DNA of 64,000 nt. Origin: M30B19 sp041741535 (GTDB taxonomy: Bacteria; Planctomycetota; Planctomycetia; Pirellulales; Pirellulaceae). The position numbers were made by a program, and so were the translations under genes. Under the pieces are notes generated by a model. It saw nothing but the letters and a program-made list of their open reading frames with translations, did no database searches and was not told the DNA's origin. Position 1 is the stretch's first letter. The number at the start of each line of letters is the position of its first letter. The DNA is taken from contig JBGSJV010000067.1 in the NCBI GenBank assembly GCA_041741535.1, forward strand, positions 101,932-165,931, written 5' to 3'. Shown here one piece after another: positions 51,008-60,622 of the stretch.

Positions 51008-52264
51008 TCAGATCGTCGATTTTTTCCCGTTTGGCCCAACGGCAACCGGCATCTCGACGGCCAGGATGGAGATATCATCTATAGATTTACCGCTCCCACT
51101 CCAACGCTGGATTGCCGCGATCAGGTTCTCAACGTTTTCTTGCAACGGCAACGACCTCGTTTGGGCGATGGTCTCCAAAAGCCGTGCGTGTCCAAATAGG
51201 TTGCCTGCTTGATCCATCGCCTCAGTAACGCCATCCGAGTACAGGTACAGGCGGTCCCCGGCCTCCAAACAAACCGATCGCTCCGAATAGACTTCGTTAG
51301 TCAGACCGATCGGGAAACCGGGACTGTTCATAAGCACTGGATCGGCCCGATAGGGCAAATGCACCGGACCCGGTTGGCCGGCCGAGACGTAGCGGAACTT
51401 GCCGGTCGTCGAGTCGAGGATGCCGTAGATCATCGTTGTCAGCTGCTGGGTTGCTGAGTCAAATGGAAAGAGCTCGTTTAGACGGGCAGCGACATCAACG
51501 GGAGGTACGATGCCCCGTTGACCTTTGAGTCCATCTCGAATCAAAATCGAGGACAGCTGCGAGGGCGACGAGAGAAGTCGGCTGAGGGTCATCGACAGGA
51601 GCGCCGACACGACACCGTGACCGCTGACGTCCAGGACAAAGATTGCCACTTGGCCATCGCCCAAGGGAATGACATTCAGGCCATCGCCCCCCAATTCATC
51701 GCAAGGCTGGTAGATCCAGGCAAAGTCCACACCTGGGATGTTTAGCACCTTGGCGGGCAAAAAGGTTTCTTGGATTTTTGCGGCGGCCCGCAAGTCTCGC
51801 GACATCCGGTCGTTGATTTGCGACAATTTAGCGTTGGTCTGCTCCAATTCGATTTGCAGGCGGCGAATCTTCAAATGAGTCTCGACGCGCGCGTGCAGTT
51901 CTTCTAATTGAAATGGCTTGGTGATGTAATCGACACCACCGATCGCAAAGGCTTTCACCTTGTCCATGGGCTCGGTGAGAGCGCTGATGAAGATGATCGG
52001 TATCGCTTGGAGCCGATCGTCCGCTTTAAGATGTTCGCAGACTTGGTAGCCGTTCATCTCCGGCATGTTGATGTCCAACAGAATCAAGTCTGGAGGATCG
52101 TGTCCAGCCGCCAACAGAGCCAGCTTGCCGCTGGGCACGGGGCGGACTTTGTACCCCCGATCTTTGAGCATGCCCGCGAGTACCTGAAGATTGGCGGGCG
52201 TGTCATCGACGACAAGAATATTGGCCGGTTGCCCGGCGGCACCGCTGGGCCGTTTAGAATTCAT
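51008..52264 (-). CDS. Response regulator with PP2C/SpoIIE-type phosphatase output
   Basis: A 418-residue RsbU-like protein. The REC domain (about 15-130) has VDDTPANLQV, the phospho-acceptor Asp in LILLDINMPEMNGYQ and Lys in DYITKPFQLEELHAR. A coiled linker (LQIELEQTNAKLSQINDRMS) joins a SpoIIE phosphatase (about 165-410): QETFLPAKV, CDELGGDGLNVIPLGDGQVA, LDVSGHGVVSALLSMTLSRL, YSDGVTEAMDQAGNLFG. It presumably dephosphorylates an anti-sigma antagonist. The ATG overlaps the histidine-kinase stop (ATGA), so the pair is one two-component unit. Confidence 0.94.
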   Translation of the reverse strand: MNSKRPSGAAGQPANILVVDDTPANLQVLAGMLKDRGYKVRPVPSGKLALLAAGHDPPDLILLDINMPEMNGYQVCEHLKADDRLQAIPIIFISALTEPMDKVKAFAIGGVDYITKPFQLEELHARVETHLKIRRLQIELEQTNAKLSQINDRMSRDLRAAAKIQETFLPAKVLNIPGVDFAWIYQPCDELGGDGLNVIPLGDGQVAIFVLDVSGHGVVSALLSMTLSRLLSSPSQLSSILIRDGLKGQRGIVPPVDVAARLNELFPFDSATQQLTTMIYGILDSTTGKFRYVSAGQPGPVHLPYRADPVLMNSPGFPIGLTNEVYSERSVCLEAGDRLYLYSDGVTEAMDQAGNLFGHARLLETIAQTRSLPLQENVENLIAAIQRWSGSGKSIDDISILAVEMPVAVGPNGKKSTI

Positions 52265-54582
52265 TGTTCGCCTTCTGCGCTGAGCAAATCAAGAAGTTTT
52301 TGGTATTGAAAACTTTCGGCCAGACTGCGAAGCGCTCGCGCCACCTTCAGATCGTGGGCTTCAACCGCCCCGATGATTGCCAGCAACTGATCCAAGTCCG
52401 CTGTGATCACGGCCTGGCGCATCGGGTCGATAATGTCTGACGGCCAACCCGCGAGGCAATCGGGTGTGAGTTCAACCATTTCTTCCTGGGACGTCACTGC
52501 GGGTTGATTGGCGTAGATATATTCGACACCGACGTGGCTGTGAATCTTCTGGAAAAGTTCTGCTTCCCGAAACGGCTTGCTGATAAAGTCATCAGCTCCG
52601 ATGGCCATCAAGTCTTGACGGTTCTCATCCAACGCACTGGCGGTCACCGCGATGATCTTGGTATCCTTACTGGCGGGCATGGACCGAATCCGACGAATCG
52701 CCTCATGGCCATCCATCACGGGCATGCGAAAGTCCATCAGGATCAAATGGGGGCGCCATTGTTCAAATTCCCGCAAAGCTTCTTCCCCATTGGTCGCCAG
52801 TCGAATCTCGAATCCGACTGGGGTTAGGAGCTGTGCCAGAAGCTGCCGATTGTCCTCGATATCATCGGCAATCAACACTCGGCACGTTGGCTGGCTCGAT
52901 TTGAGCCTGAGCACGTGTCTGGGCTTTTCCTTGCCTTCAACCGCTTTCGCCTCCCCTTCCTGCAACGGCAGGCGGATAGTAAACACGCTGCCCTTGCCAA
53001 CCTCACTTTTCAACGTGATATCGCCGCCCATCAGACGGACAAATTCCCGACTGATCGCCAATCCCAGGCCCGTCCCGGTCCCGGTCTGTTGACCCGTCTT
53101 GGTCTGTTCAAAATGCCGGAACAACCGGTTTTGCTCGTCGGGGGAAATGCCCGGTCCGGTGTCTTGGATTTCGACGCGTAGGACAGGCCCCGTCGCCTCG
53201 TGACGATCCGCCGTGACCCGCACGGTGATGCCGCCCTGATCGGTAAACTTCACGGCGTTGCCCAACACGTTGATGAAAACCTGGCGCAGCTTATTAATGT
53301 CGCTGATGATGTACTGAGGCACATCATCGACGACTTCCACTGAAAACGCCAGCTTCTTCTCGTTGGTGCGGACACGGAACATCATCTCCAAGTCCTTGAG
53401 CAGGACGAGTAAGTCGAAAGTGGATGAATTGAGAGTCGTGCGGCCAGCTTCGATCTTCGACATTTCTAGGATATCGTTGATCAAGGCCAGGAGATGCTCG
53501 CCACTACGATTGATGGTGCCCAAGTACTGACATTGTTGAGGGGTGAGGTCTGGGTCGCGGAGCATCAACTGCGAGAACCCGAGGATCGCATTCATGGGGG
53601 TCCGAATTTCGTGCGACATGTTGGCCAAAAACACGCTCTTGGCGCGATTGGCTTGTTGCAAGGACTCCTCGTAGCGTTTGCGTTCGGTAACGTCACGGGC
53701 GGAGGCAAACACGCCTTGCAACTTTCGATCGCGGTCATGAAACGTCGAGGCGTTGTAGGAGACCACCGTTTCGGTGCCATCCCTCGCCCGCGCCGTAAGT
53801 TCGTAGTCGGTCAGCTTGTGCTCGCCCAGCACACGTTTGATGCCAGCCTCGGCCTGCTCAGGATCGGTGAAATAGTCTTTGAACGGGGCACCAATCAGTT
53901 CGTCACGGGTGCAACCGGTCAGCGCCTCCATCTGTTTGTTGACGTCGGTAATGATGCCCCGTTGATCGGTCGTGATCAGGGCATCAATGTTGGATTCGAT
54001 CAGCGAGCGAGTATAAAACTGCTGGTCGCGGACGCGCTGATCCAACAGCATTCGCTCGGCATCGACCTGTTTCCGCGCCGTATTATCAGTGCCAATGAGC
54101 AAGTAACCGATGATCCCTCCCTGGGCGTCACGAAGCGCGGTCACCGACACAATCGCGGGAAATCGACTGCCGTCCTTGCGGATATAGGTCAATTCGTAGA
54201 TGTCCTCGATCCCACGCGAGGCCTTGAACACCAGCGCCTCGAATCCCGGCGTGATCGTGGTTCCGAGTTCAGCACTCAACGCTTTGGCGCGGGTAATCAC
54301 CTCCTGCGGATCCGAAATGTCGGCCGGCGTGATCTTGTTCATTACCTCCGCCGCCGTGTAACCCAACATGCGCTCAGCACCGACGTTGAAGATTTGAATG
54401 ACACCCTTCTCGTCGGTAGCGATGCTTGAGAAGTTGGCGCTATTGAAAATGGCATTTTGCAAAGCCCCGGCCTTGAGCAACTCCTCCTCCGCGCGTTTTC
54501 CAATAGTCACGTCTTCCATGGCCAAAACCAATGCCTCACTGTTCATGACGATCGTTTTTGGCTGAGAGACATTGTTCTTCAT
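52261..54582 (-). CDS. Hybrid histidine kinase with PAS domains
   Basis: A 773-residue soluble kinase. From ATG 54582 the first 40 residues match the end of a PAS/PAC linker (LVLAMEDVTIGKRAEEELLK), so an upstream sensor domain may have been lost. Two PAS/PAC domains follow (AIFNSANFSSIATDEKGVIQ; LITTDQRGIITDVNKQMEAL), then HisKA (FLANMSHEIRTPMNAILGFS), HATPase_c (FINVLGNAVKFTDQGG; DTGPGISPDEQNRLF; GTGTGLGLAISREFVRLMGG) and a REC domain (LIADDIEDNRQLLAQLLTPV; LILMDFRMPVMDGHEAIRRI). Coupled to the phosphatase response regulator. Confidence 0.92.
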   Translation of the reverse strand: MKNNVSQPKTIVMNSEALVLAMEDVTIGKRAEEELLKAGALQNAIFNSANFSSIATDEKGVIQIFNVGAERMLGYTAAEVMNKITPADISDPQEVITRAKALSAELGTTITPGFEALVFKASRGIEDIYELTYIRKDGSRFPAIVSVTALRDAQGGIIGYLLIGTDNTARKQVDAERMLLDQRVRDQQFYTRSLIESNIDALITTDQRGIITDVNKQMEALTGCTRDELIGAPFKDYFTDPEQAEAGIKRVLGEHKLTDYELTARARDGTETVVSYNASTFHDRDRKLQGVFASARDVTERKRYEESLQQANRAKSVFLANMSHEIRTPMNAILGFSQLMLRDPDLTPQQCQYLGTINRSGEHLLALINDILEMSKIEAGRTTLNSSTFDLLVLLKDLEMMFRVRTNEKKLAFSVEVVDDVPQYIISDINKLRQVFINVLGNAVKFTDQGGITVRVTADRHEATGPVLRVEIQDTGPGISPDEQNRLFRHFEQTKTGQQTGTGTGLGLAISREFVRLMGGDITLKSEVGKGSVFTIRLPLQEGEAKAVEGKEKPRHVLRLKSSQPTCRVLIADDIEDNRQLLAQLLTPVGFEIRLATNGEEALREFEQWRPHLILMDFRMPVMDGHEAIRRIRSMPASKDTKIIAVTASALDENRQDLMAIGADDFISKPFREAELFQKIHSHVGVEYIYANQPAVTSQEEMVELTPDCLAGWPSDIIDPMRQAVITADLDQLLAIIGAVEAHDLKVARALRSLAESFQYQKLLDLLSAEGEQ

Positions 54583-54942
54583 CGGCCGTCTGCAATATCT
54601 GTTATCATATCCACTCCAGAACCAAAGGCAAATGGATTCTGCGCTTCGCGCTGGTCGTCGTCGTTTCCCACGAGGGATATCGTCATCCAGCAAGAAACAC
54701 TGGCGACCGGCGCGGTTTATTCTATTCCATCTATTCCGATACCTTCATTTGCGCCCAAGCCTGCCTCGTGATCCAACCTCGTGATCCAGTCACGAGATCA
54801 CCTACCTCCAAGATCAAAGCCTCCACGCCAAAACTATCAAAAATCCTTCACTTTCTTATTCGAGAGTAACTATGCTGGACAGCAGGCACGAATTTGATTG
54901 GCGTTGTATTTCTGCCGACGGCCGTTTTCTGGAGATGGAATC
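54583..54942. other. Divergent intergenic region
   Basis: About 360 bp between the kinase start and the STN-protein start. It must hold two divergent promoters. Near 54763-54800 GATCCA(A/G)..GTGATC repeats (GTGATCCAACCTCGTGATCC) are visible; no clear operator was identified. Confidence 0.35.
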
Positions 54943-56637
54943 ATGATGTGGAATTTCTCTGCTCATTGCGTGGGCTCGGTTTTCAAGTGTTGGATGGTGG
55001 CGGTTGCTAGTTTTTCGGTCGCTCCCTTGGCGGTCGCTCCCTGCGGCATCGCCGCAGGTATGGTGCTCACTAACCGAGATACATTGGCGGCTCAGGATCA
55101 GGAAGCGACAGCCGCGACGGTCAATAGCCAGGACAAACCAGCGGTTCCCGAGATCTTGGATGAACCGCGATTCGTCGACCCGACCGATTTTCTGCCTGCG
55201 AAGTTGACGAAACGCGTGACCGTCGACATGCGTTCCGCGTCGCTGGCAGAACTCGCCCAGTGGTTACAGACCGAGGGTGACCTGACCGTGTTGGTTCAAT
55301 TTTCGGATTTGGAAGACGAGGGCATTTCGCCGAGCGATCCGGTCTCCGATTGGCTGGAAAATGAACCGCTCTACCTGCTGTTGGACCGACTCCGCCTGAT
55401 GGATGTCGGCTGGTATTACGAAGGAGACATTCTCTATCTCACCTCCCAGACCGTCATCGAAAACGAACGCCAGGCAAAAGTCCCCTATTTATTGGGAGAG
55501 TTGCTGGACAAAGGTTATACCGGTGACCAAATCGTCAATCTGATCGAATCGATGGTCGAACCAGATTCGTGGGAACCCAACGGCGGCAATGGTCGGATCA
55601 ACTTGATTGGCGATGTGATTTTTGTTCGCAGTACCGATGCCGTGCAACGAAAAGTGCAAGGGTTCCTGCACGCCATCGAGCGCCACGGTCGCCAGACTAT
55701 GATTGACGTCTCGGCCACGGACCAGTTGCTCCAAGACAAGTTGGCGGTCATGGTAACAGTTGACTACCACGATTCACCTCTGGAAGACGCGATTCTTGAT
55801 TTGGCCCAACAGACCGGCGCCGACATACGATTGGATCGGGCATCACTCCGCGACATGCGGATCCGTGAACGCCAACCAGTCACGTTGCAAGTCCGGCAAC
55901 AACCGATGCAAACGGTCCTTAATTACTTACTTCCGCAATTGGGTTTGGTCTGGCGAATTCGCAATGGTGTTCTGTGGGTTACCAGTCGCGAAGAAGACGA
56001 AGAACAACTGACCGGATTTTATGACGTCCGGGACCTATGTCGTGACAAAAAAGAGTCGGCGGCGTTGTCCGAAGCGGTTCAGTCGCAAATTCCAAATGTC
56101 TTCGAGGCCGAAGGTGGTAATGACGTGATCGATTTTGGGAAACCGGGAACACTCATCGTACTGGCTCCCCGTTCCGTTCATGCCGTGGTGTTGGATTTAC
56201 TGGAGAAGTATCGCTTCGCCCTGCGACAATCGAAGTTGAGAAAACCCAGCGAAACGGCTGACGAGGTCACGACACTCTACTACCGCATCCACGCCAACGT
56301 TGCCCATTCGCTCCACACCGAGTTACCAAAACTGGTTGCGCCCGACTCTTGGCGATCCACCGAACGACCGGATGCGATTGGAACCATCGTGCTTCTGGAG
56401 TCGCCACCCGAAGTGACCCAAAACGAAGGTGCTACTCCAAGCGTCAGCGAACGAATGGTGCTGGTCATCCAGCAACGCCAATCGGTACACGCCGAAATCA
56501 CCAAAACGTTGCAGAAGATCGAAAAAGGCGACGAACAAACACGAACCATCGACGGTGGTAAACGATCAAGCCCTAGTGCGATGGGCGGCGGATTTGGCGG
56601 CGGGATGTTCTCGGTCCCAATCAACCGTCCGAAATAG
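54943..56637 (+). CDS. Exported secretin-like protein with STN domains
   Basis: A 564-residue planctomycete protein. The ATG at 54943 follows GGAGATGGA. A signal peptide (to about residue 40, SVAPLAVAPCGIAAG) precedes two STN-type domains: VTVDMRSASLAELAQWLQTE and VTVDYHDSPLEDAILDLAQQ, each followed by a beta/loop region (LLDRLRLMDVGWYYEGDILY; NYLLPQLGLVWRIRNGVLWV). The C-terminal half is beta-alpha with a Gly-rich end (SPSAMGGGFGGGMF). The secretin channel domain is not evident, so this is a sub-fragment of secretin architecture or a periplasmic partner. Divergent from the kinase. Confidence 0.8.
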   Translation: MMWNFSAHCVGSVFKCWMVAVASFSVAPLAVAPCGIAAGMVLTNRDTLAAQDQEATAATVNSQDKPAVPEILDEPRFVDPTDFLPAKLTKRVTVDMRSASLAELAQWLQTEGDLTVLVQFSDLEDEGISPSDPVSDWLENEPLYLLLDRLRLMDVGWYYEGDILYLTSQTVIENERQAKVPYLLGELLDKGYTGDQIVNLIESMVEPDSWEPNGGNGRINLIGDVIFVRSTDAVQRKVQGFLHAIERHGRQTMIDVSATDQLLQDKLAVMVTVDYHDSPLEDAILDLAQQTGADIRLDRASLRDMRIRERQPVTLQVRQQPMQTVLNYLLPQLGLVWRIRNGVLWVTSREEDEEQLTGFYDVRDLCRDKKESAALSEAVQSQIPNVFEAEGGNDVIDFGKPGTLIVLAPRSVHAVVLDLLEKYRFALRQSKLRKPSETADEVTTLYYRIHANVAHSLHTELPKLVAPDSWRSTERPDAIGTIVLLESPPEVTQNEGATPSVSERMVLVIQQRQSVHAEITKTLQKIEKGDEQTRTIDGGKRSSPSAMGGGFGGGMFSVPINRPK

Positions 56638-56770
56638 ACGAGCGTTGCCGTTTGACTCCTTAGCTGCGAGGAAGACGTGGCCACCGTCGTGTTTCGAGCG
56701 CACCACCAATCGCGTAAACTAAACCCCGCCAATTGGCTGGACTTTTGCGTTCCCGGTTCGAGGTCCCCAC

Positions 56771-57172
56771 ATGAATTACTACGGCGATCCAGAATACGTT
56801 CGTTTTCTACTGATGCAAAATCAGAATCCGGGCAATACTTGGCTGGTCTTGAGCATGATTGTCGGATTTTTATCGGCGATCTTGTACAAGCGCGAGGCAG
56901 TTGTGTCGTGGACATTGTTTCGCATCGCCGCCATCATCTACTCGTTCTCCATCGTCATTCCACCTTTGACCACGGCGCTTATGGGCACCGCTGGTTCGAT
57001 GTTGGCGAGCGGCGGCGCGAACGCCGAAATTCAACTCGCTTTATCCTTCGGCAATTGCCTGGGCCCCATTGCGTTGGCGATCAGTTTTCTCTGCCTCATT
57101 AGTTCGATGATCCCCAGCAAAGCGATGCGGTCGCAACCCGTCGTCCCCACAAAACATCCGCTGGATCCGTGA
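56771..57172 (+). CDS. Small membrane protein of unknown function
   Basis: A 133-residue protein with three hydrophobic segments (WLVLSMIVGFLSAILYK; LFRIAAIIYSFSIVIPPLTT; GNCLGPIALAISFLCLISSM), so probably three TM helices, and a Tyr-rich N-terminus (MNYYGDPEYVRFLLMQNQNP). No family recognised. It is 133 bases after the STN gene on the same strand. The Shine-Dalgarno is weak. Confidence 0.65.
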   Translation: MNYYGDPEYVRFLLMQNQNPGNTWLVLSMIVGFLSAILYKREAVVSWTLFRIAAIIYSFSIVIPPLTTALMGTAGSMLASGGANAEIQLALSFGNCLGPIALAISFLCLISSMIPSKAMRSQPVVPTKHPLDP

Positions 57173-57201
57173 GGCACCGAAGTCGGCGGGATTCGGTCGT
57201 T

Positions 57202-57325
57202 TAGTAGAGCGATCGCCCCGATCGCTCCGGCCAGAGTGTCGAAGACTCATTTCCTGCTTCACCGTTTTGATGTGAGCTTCCATCGCATCTCCACTACCGG
57301 CACGATCGGGGCGCTCGTGCTACTA
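57202..57325. repeat. 124-bp inverted-repeat element
   Basis: The 29-bp arms TAGTAGAGCGATCGCCCCGA...TCCGG and CCGGCACGATCGGGGCGCTC...TACTA are imperfect inverses around a 66-bp centre. A half copy lies at 50888. It is a third type of MITE/REP-like element in the window, placed between the small membrane protein and pheT. Confidence 0.7.
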
Positions 57326-57338
57326 TCAGACGAGTTGG

Positions 57339-59411
57339 TTACCCAGCAACGAGTTTGGCGGCTAGTTTTTCTGCGCAAGTTCCAATGACTTTTTGACAAA
57401 TGTCGTCGGCTTGTTTGCCGGTCAGTGTTTCGTCCAGCGATCGCAAGGTCATGGTCAGCAAAACGCGTTTCTTGCCTTCGCCATCTCGTTTGGCATCCAC
57501 GTAGGTTTCTCGATAGGCGACGTTTTCCAGCAACACACCTCCAACCGCTCGCACGGTGGCCTCCAGTTCTGACCAGCGCACTTTGGTATCAAGAATAAAG
57601 TTCAAATCGCGCTCGATCGCAGGGTACAAGCTTTGCCGTTGCGCTTGCGGGATCACTTGTAGAACTTGAACCAAAGACTCCAAGAAGAACTCTCCCACGA
57701 CACAGGTTTGTCGCAGCTTCATCTTCTTCTGAGTGCTACGAGAAATCTCCCCCAACAAACCAAACACCTGATCGCCAATCCAGTACCTCAAGCCACGCCC
57801 TGGTGAGAAGAAACTATCCTGAACCACTTCGACGCGAACTTTCAGACTCCGCTGGATCGTCGCGAACACTTCGGCCATCACGCTCTTCATATCCAGCAAC
57901 GATCGACCGCTGCACACGCCGATCATGGTTGGTTCCGCCGGAAACGTCTCGCCGGGTAAATACACCTTGGCAATCTCGAACAATTCGACCGGCAAGTTGT
58001 GGCGGAACTCATTGATTCGCCGCAGCTCCAGCAAGCTGGGGATCAAACTACGCCGCACACAATCCACCGGTCCCGCGTTATTCCAAAACTTCGTATCCAA
58101 CACACCCAACATGGGCTGCAAGGTACTCAGTGTCGCCGCAGTACTCCACGGGCTGTACAGATCCGACAGGACCGCCGGGACCAGACTCGGCGACAGAGCC
58201 TCCGATAGTCCAGCGGCCGTTAACACGCCGCGCACGCGTTGGCTGGAGATATCCAGCGGAGTGGTCTGCGAAACAGCCATGGGCACCGCATGATCTTCTG
58301 GGATCTTGTCGTAGCCGTGAATCCGTGCGACCTCTTCCACCAAATCCACTTCACGCGACAAGTCACGGCGCCACGCTGGAGGCGTTGCCAGCCAGACTTG
58401 GTTGCCGTTTGGTTCGCTTTCGATATGCAACCCCAAGGCCTCCAAAATCCGTCGCACCGTTGCCGGAGGAATCTCGATCCCCAAGATCCGCGCGATCTGG
58501 TCCAAGCGAAATCGAATTGGCGCACGAGCGATTGGGGCCGCCCCAACATCGATCACGCCCGAGCACAACTGTCCGCCACAATGTTCGAGGATCAATTGGC
58601 AACAACGTCGACTGGCCCAATCGATGCCAACGGGATCCACGGTTCGTTCGAAGCGGTACGACGAATCCGAAGACAACTTCAGACGCCGCGACGTGTGGCG
58701 CACCGAGCCCGGTGCAAACTCTGCGGATTCAATCAAGACGTTGACGGTTCGTTCGGTGATCTCGGTCGCGGCTCCACCCATGATCCCGGCCAAAGCAACG
58801 GGTCGCTGTGCATCAGCAATCACACACATGCCGGCCTGCAAGGAATAAGTCTTGTGGTCGATGGCTTCCAAGACTTCACCTTCGTTGGCCGCCCGGACCA
58901 CAATTCGTTGCTCACGCAATTGATCGAAGTCAAACGCATGAAGCGGTTGGCCACATTCCAACATGACAAAGTTGGTGATGTCCGCCACGTTGTTGATGGA
59001 CTTGAATTGCGTCGGATCGCCGGTCGCGTTGGCCAGTAGTTCTTGCAGCCAAGCGGGACTGGGGCCAATCTTCACGCCGCGAATCAGGCGAGCCGTGTAG
59101 CGTGGACAAAGGTCGGGGCAGTCGACTTGCACGGAAGTCAAAGATTGAATCGCTGGACCACTTACCGGCGGCTGCGGATCGGGCACTTGCAAGGGTCGCT
59201 CAAACAACACGCCGATCTCGCGTGCGACGCCTACGTGTGCCAAACAATCCGGACGATTGCTCGTCACTTCCAGATCAATCGCCCAATCGCCCGCCAAGGC
59301 TTGTGTGCTTTCGTGATTCAATCCACTCAAGCTGAGCCGCTCGGCTACTTCCGCGTCGCTCAGTTGATTCAAGTTGATGTAGCGTTGCAACCACTTCCAA
59401 GAAACGATCAT
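57339..59411 (-). CDS. pheT: Phenylalanyl-tRNA synthetase beta subunit (short form)
   Basis: A 690-residue beta subunit of PheRS: with PheS it charges tRNAPhe in the cytoplasm. It starts MIVSWKWLQRYINLNQLSDA and goes on with the B3/B4 and B5 regions (MPNDCLAHVGVAREI-like: SNRPDCLAHVGVAREIGVLF; MLECGQPLHAFDFDQL; GIMGGAATEITERTVNVLIE; SDSSYRFERTVDPVG), the catalytic-like fold and the C-terminal anticodon-binding FDX-ACB domain (YPAIERDLNFILDTKVRWSE). The N-terminal EMAP/OB tRNA-binding domain of longer bacterial PheT (about 795 residues) is absent, which is usual for some bacterial groups. It lies 85 bases after pheS. Confidence 0.96.
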   Translation of the reverse strand: MIVSWKWLQRYINLNQLSDAEVAERLSLSGLNHESTQALAGDWAIDLEVTSNRPDCLAHVGVAREIGVLFERPLQVPDPQPPVSGPAIQSLTSVQVDCPDLCPRYTARLIRGVKIGPSPAWLQELLANATGDPTQFKSINNVADITNFVMLECGQPLHAFDFDQLREQRIVVRAANEGEVLEAIDHKTYSLQAGMCVIADAQRPVALAGIMGGAATEITERTVNVLIESAEFAPGSVRHTSRRLKLSSDSSYRFERTVDPVGIDWASRRCCQLILEHCGGQLCSGVIDVGAAPIARAPIRFRLDQIARILGIEIPPATVRRILEALGLHIESEPNGNQVWLATPPAWRRDLSREVDLVEEVARIHGYDKIPEDHAVPMAVSQTTPLDISSQRVRGVLTAAGLSEALSPSLVPAVLSDLYSPWSTAATLSTLQPMLGVLDTKFWNNAGPVDCVRRSLIPSLLELRRINEFRHNLPVELFEIAKVYLPGETFPAEPTMIGVCSGRSLLDMKSVMAEVFATIQRSLKVRVEVVQDSFFSPGRGLRYWIGDQVFGLLGEISRSTQKKMKLRQTCVVGEFFLESLVQVLQVIPQAQRQSLYPAIERDLNFILDTKVRWSELEATVRAVGGVLLENVAYRETYVDAKRDGEGKKRVLLTMTLRSLDETLTGKQADDICQKVIGTCAEKLAAKLVAG

Positions 59412-59496
59412 GGTACTTGTGATTCAGCAAGAGGAAGAAAAAATTCGTATCGCCCGGCCACACAGCCGTTCGTCAAAGTTGGGCTGACCGCAGTCT

Positions 59497-60525
59497 TTAA
59501 AACTGGGCTAAAAATCGCACGTCATTCGTGTACAGATCGCGGATGTCGCGGATCCCGTGGCGGATCATGCACAACCGTTCGACGCCCAGCCCAAACGCAA
59601 AACCCGTCACTTGTTCCGGATCGTATCCCACGGCTTGAAACACATTTGGATCGACCATCCCGGCTCCTCCAAATTCGACCCAGCGTCCATTCCAGTAATA
59701 ATCCACTTCGACGCTTGGTTCCGTAAATGGGAAGAAGCTCGGGCGGAATCTCACCGGGACGCTGTTGCCCAAATAGGCTGTGGCAAACAAGCGCAAGACG
59801 GTCTTCAGATCGGACATGGTCACGCCCCGATCGACCATCAATCCTTCCATTTGATGAAACATAGGGTAGTGCGTTTCATCGGCGGTGTCGGGTCGGTAAA
59901 CACGTCCCAAGGAAATGATTCGCAAAGGCGGTTGCCGATGCTGCATCGTCCGAATCTGCACCGTGCTGGTTTGACTGCGCAGCATGTCCGCTCCGCCACT
60001 GGAACCATTGCCCCAGAGCTGAGCACTGGCCAAGTAGAAGTTATCCAAAGGATCGCGGGCGGGATGAATCGTGGGAACGTTCAACGCATCGAAGTTGTGC
60101 CACGAGTCTTCGATTTCGGGCCCTTCAACTGGCGTGAACCCCAACCGCCCCATGATGTCTTTGAGCAGCAAAATGGTCTGCGTGATCGGATGGATCCGGC
60201 CCGTCGTCCAAGACGTTCCTGGCAACGTTGCATCAAACGTCTCATCACAAACTTCTTCGACAACGTTTTCCAACCGCTCCGAGGCCGCTTGAAACGCCGA
60301 TTCGATGGCTGATTTGACTTCGTTGAGTCGCTTGCCAGCCGCGGGCTTGTCCCCGGCCGCAACGGAGCCCAATAATTTCTGCACGGCCTTGAGACGTCCC
60401 GCCTTGGCGCCGAGGAATTCGATGCGGGCCGCCTCCAGTTGCTCAGCGGATTGGGCGTCCGCAAACGACTGCTCCGCCTCCGAAACCAAGGCGTCCAGTT
60501 GTGAAACAAAATCAGGTAACGACAT
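59497..60525 (-). CDS. pheS: Phenylalanyl-tRNA synthetase alpha subunit
   Basis: A 342-residue class II catalytic subunit. Starting at ATG 60525 (MSLPDFVSQLDALVSEAEQS, coiled-coil arm) it has motif 1 (HPITQTILLLKDIMGRLGFT), motif 2 (LRIISLGRVYRPDTADETHY, PMFHQMEGLMVDRGVTM) and motif 3 (GFAFGLGVERLCMIRHGI). The phenylalanine-binding residues are in the usual order. It is followed by pheT. A terminator-like hairpin lies just before its start, possibly an attenuator. Confidence 0.97.
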   Translation of the reverse strand: MSLPDFVSQLDALVSEAEQSFADAQSAEQLEAARIEFLGAKAGRLKAVQKLLGSVAAGDKPAAGKRLNEVKSAIESAFQAASERLENVVEEVCDETFDATLPGTSWTTGRIHPITQTILLLKDIMGRLGFTPVEGPEIEDSWHNFDALNVPTIHPARDPLDNFYLASAQLWGNGSSGGADMLRSQTSTVQIRTMQHRQPPLRIISLGRVYRPDTADETHYPMFHQMEGLMVDRGVTMSDLKTVLRLFATAYLGNSVPVRFRPSFFPFTEPSVEVDYYWNGRWVEFGGAGMVDPNVFQAVGYDPEQVTGFAFGLGVERLCMIRHGIRDIRDLYTNDVRFLAQF

Positions 60526-60552
60526 TCCAGAGTTCCTGCTGGGACGGGCCAC

Positions 60553-60593
60553 AAAAAAAGGAACGAGCCGCCAATGGTTCGGCAACTCGTTCC
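60553..60593 (-). terminator. Intrinsic terminator or attenuator between rplT and pheS
   Basis: Reading on the minus strand, GGAACGAG pairs with CTCGTTCC (positions 60586-60593 with 60560-60567) enclosing an 18-nt interior that can pair further (TTGCCG with CGGC), followed by a TTTTTTT run. It lies downstream of rplT and 28 bases upstream of the pheS ATG, so it may end the rpmI-rplT message or attenuate pheST. Confidence 0.75.
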
Positions 60594-60622
60594 TCAGTCT
60601 ATCATTGAACTTAGCGGGTTGC

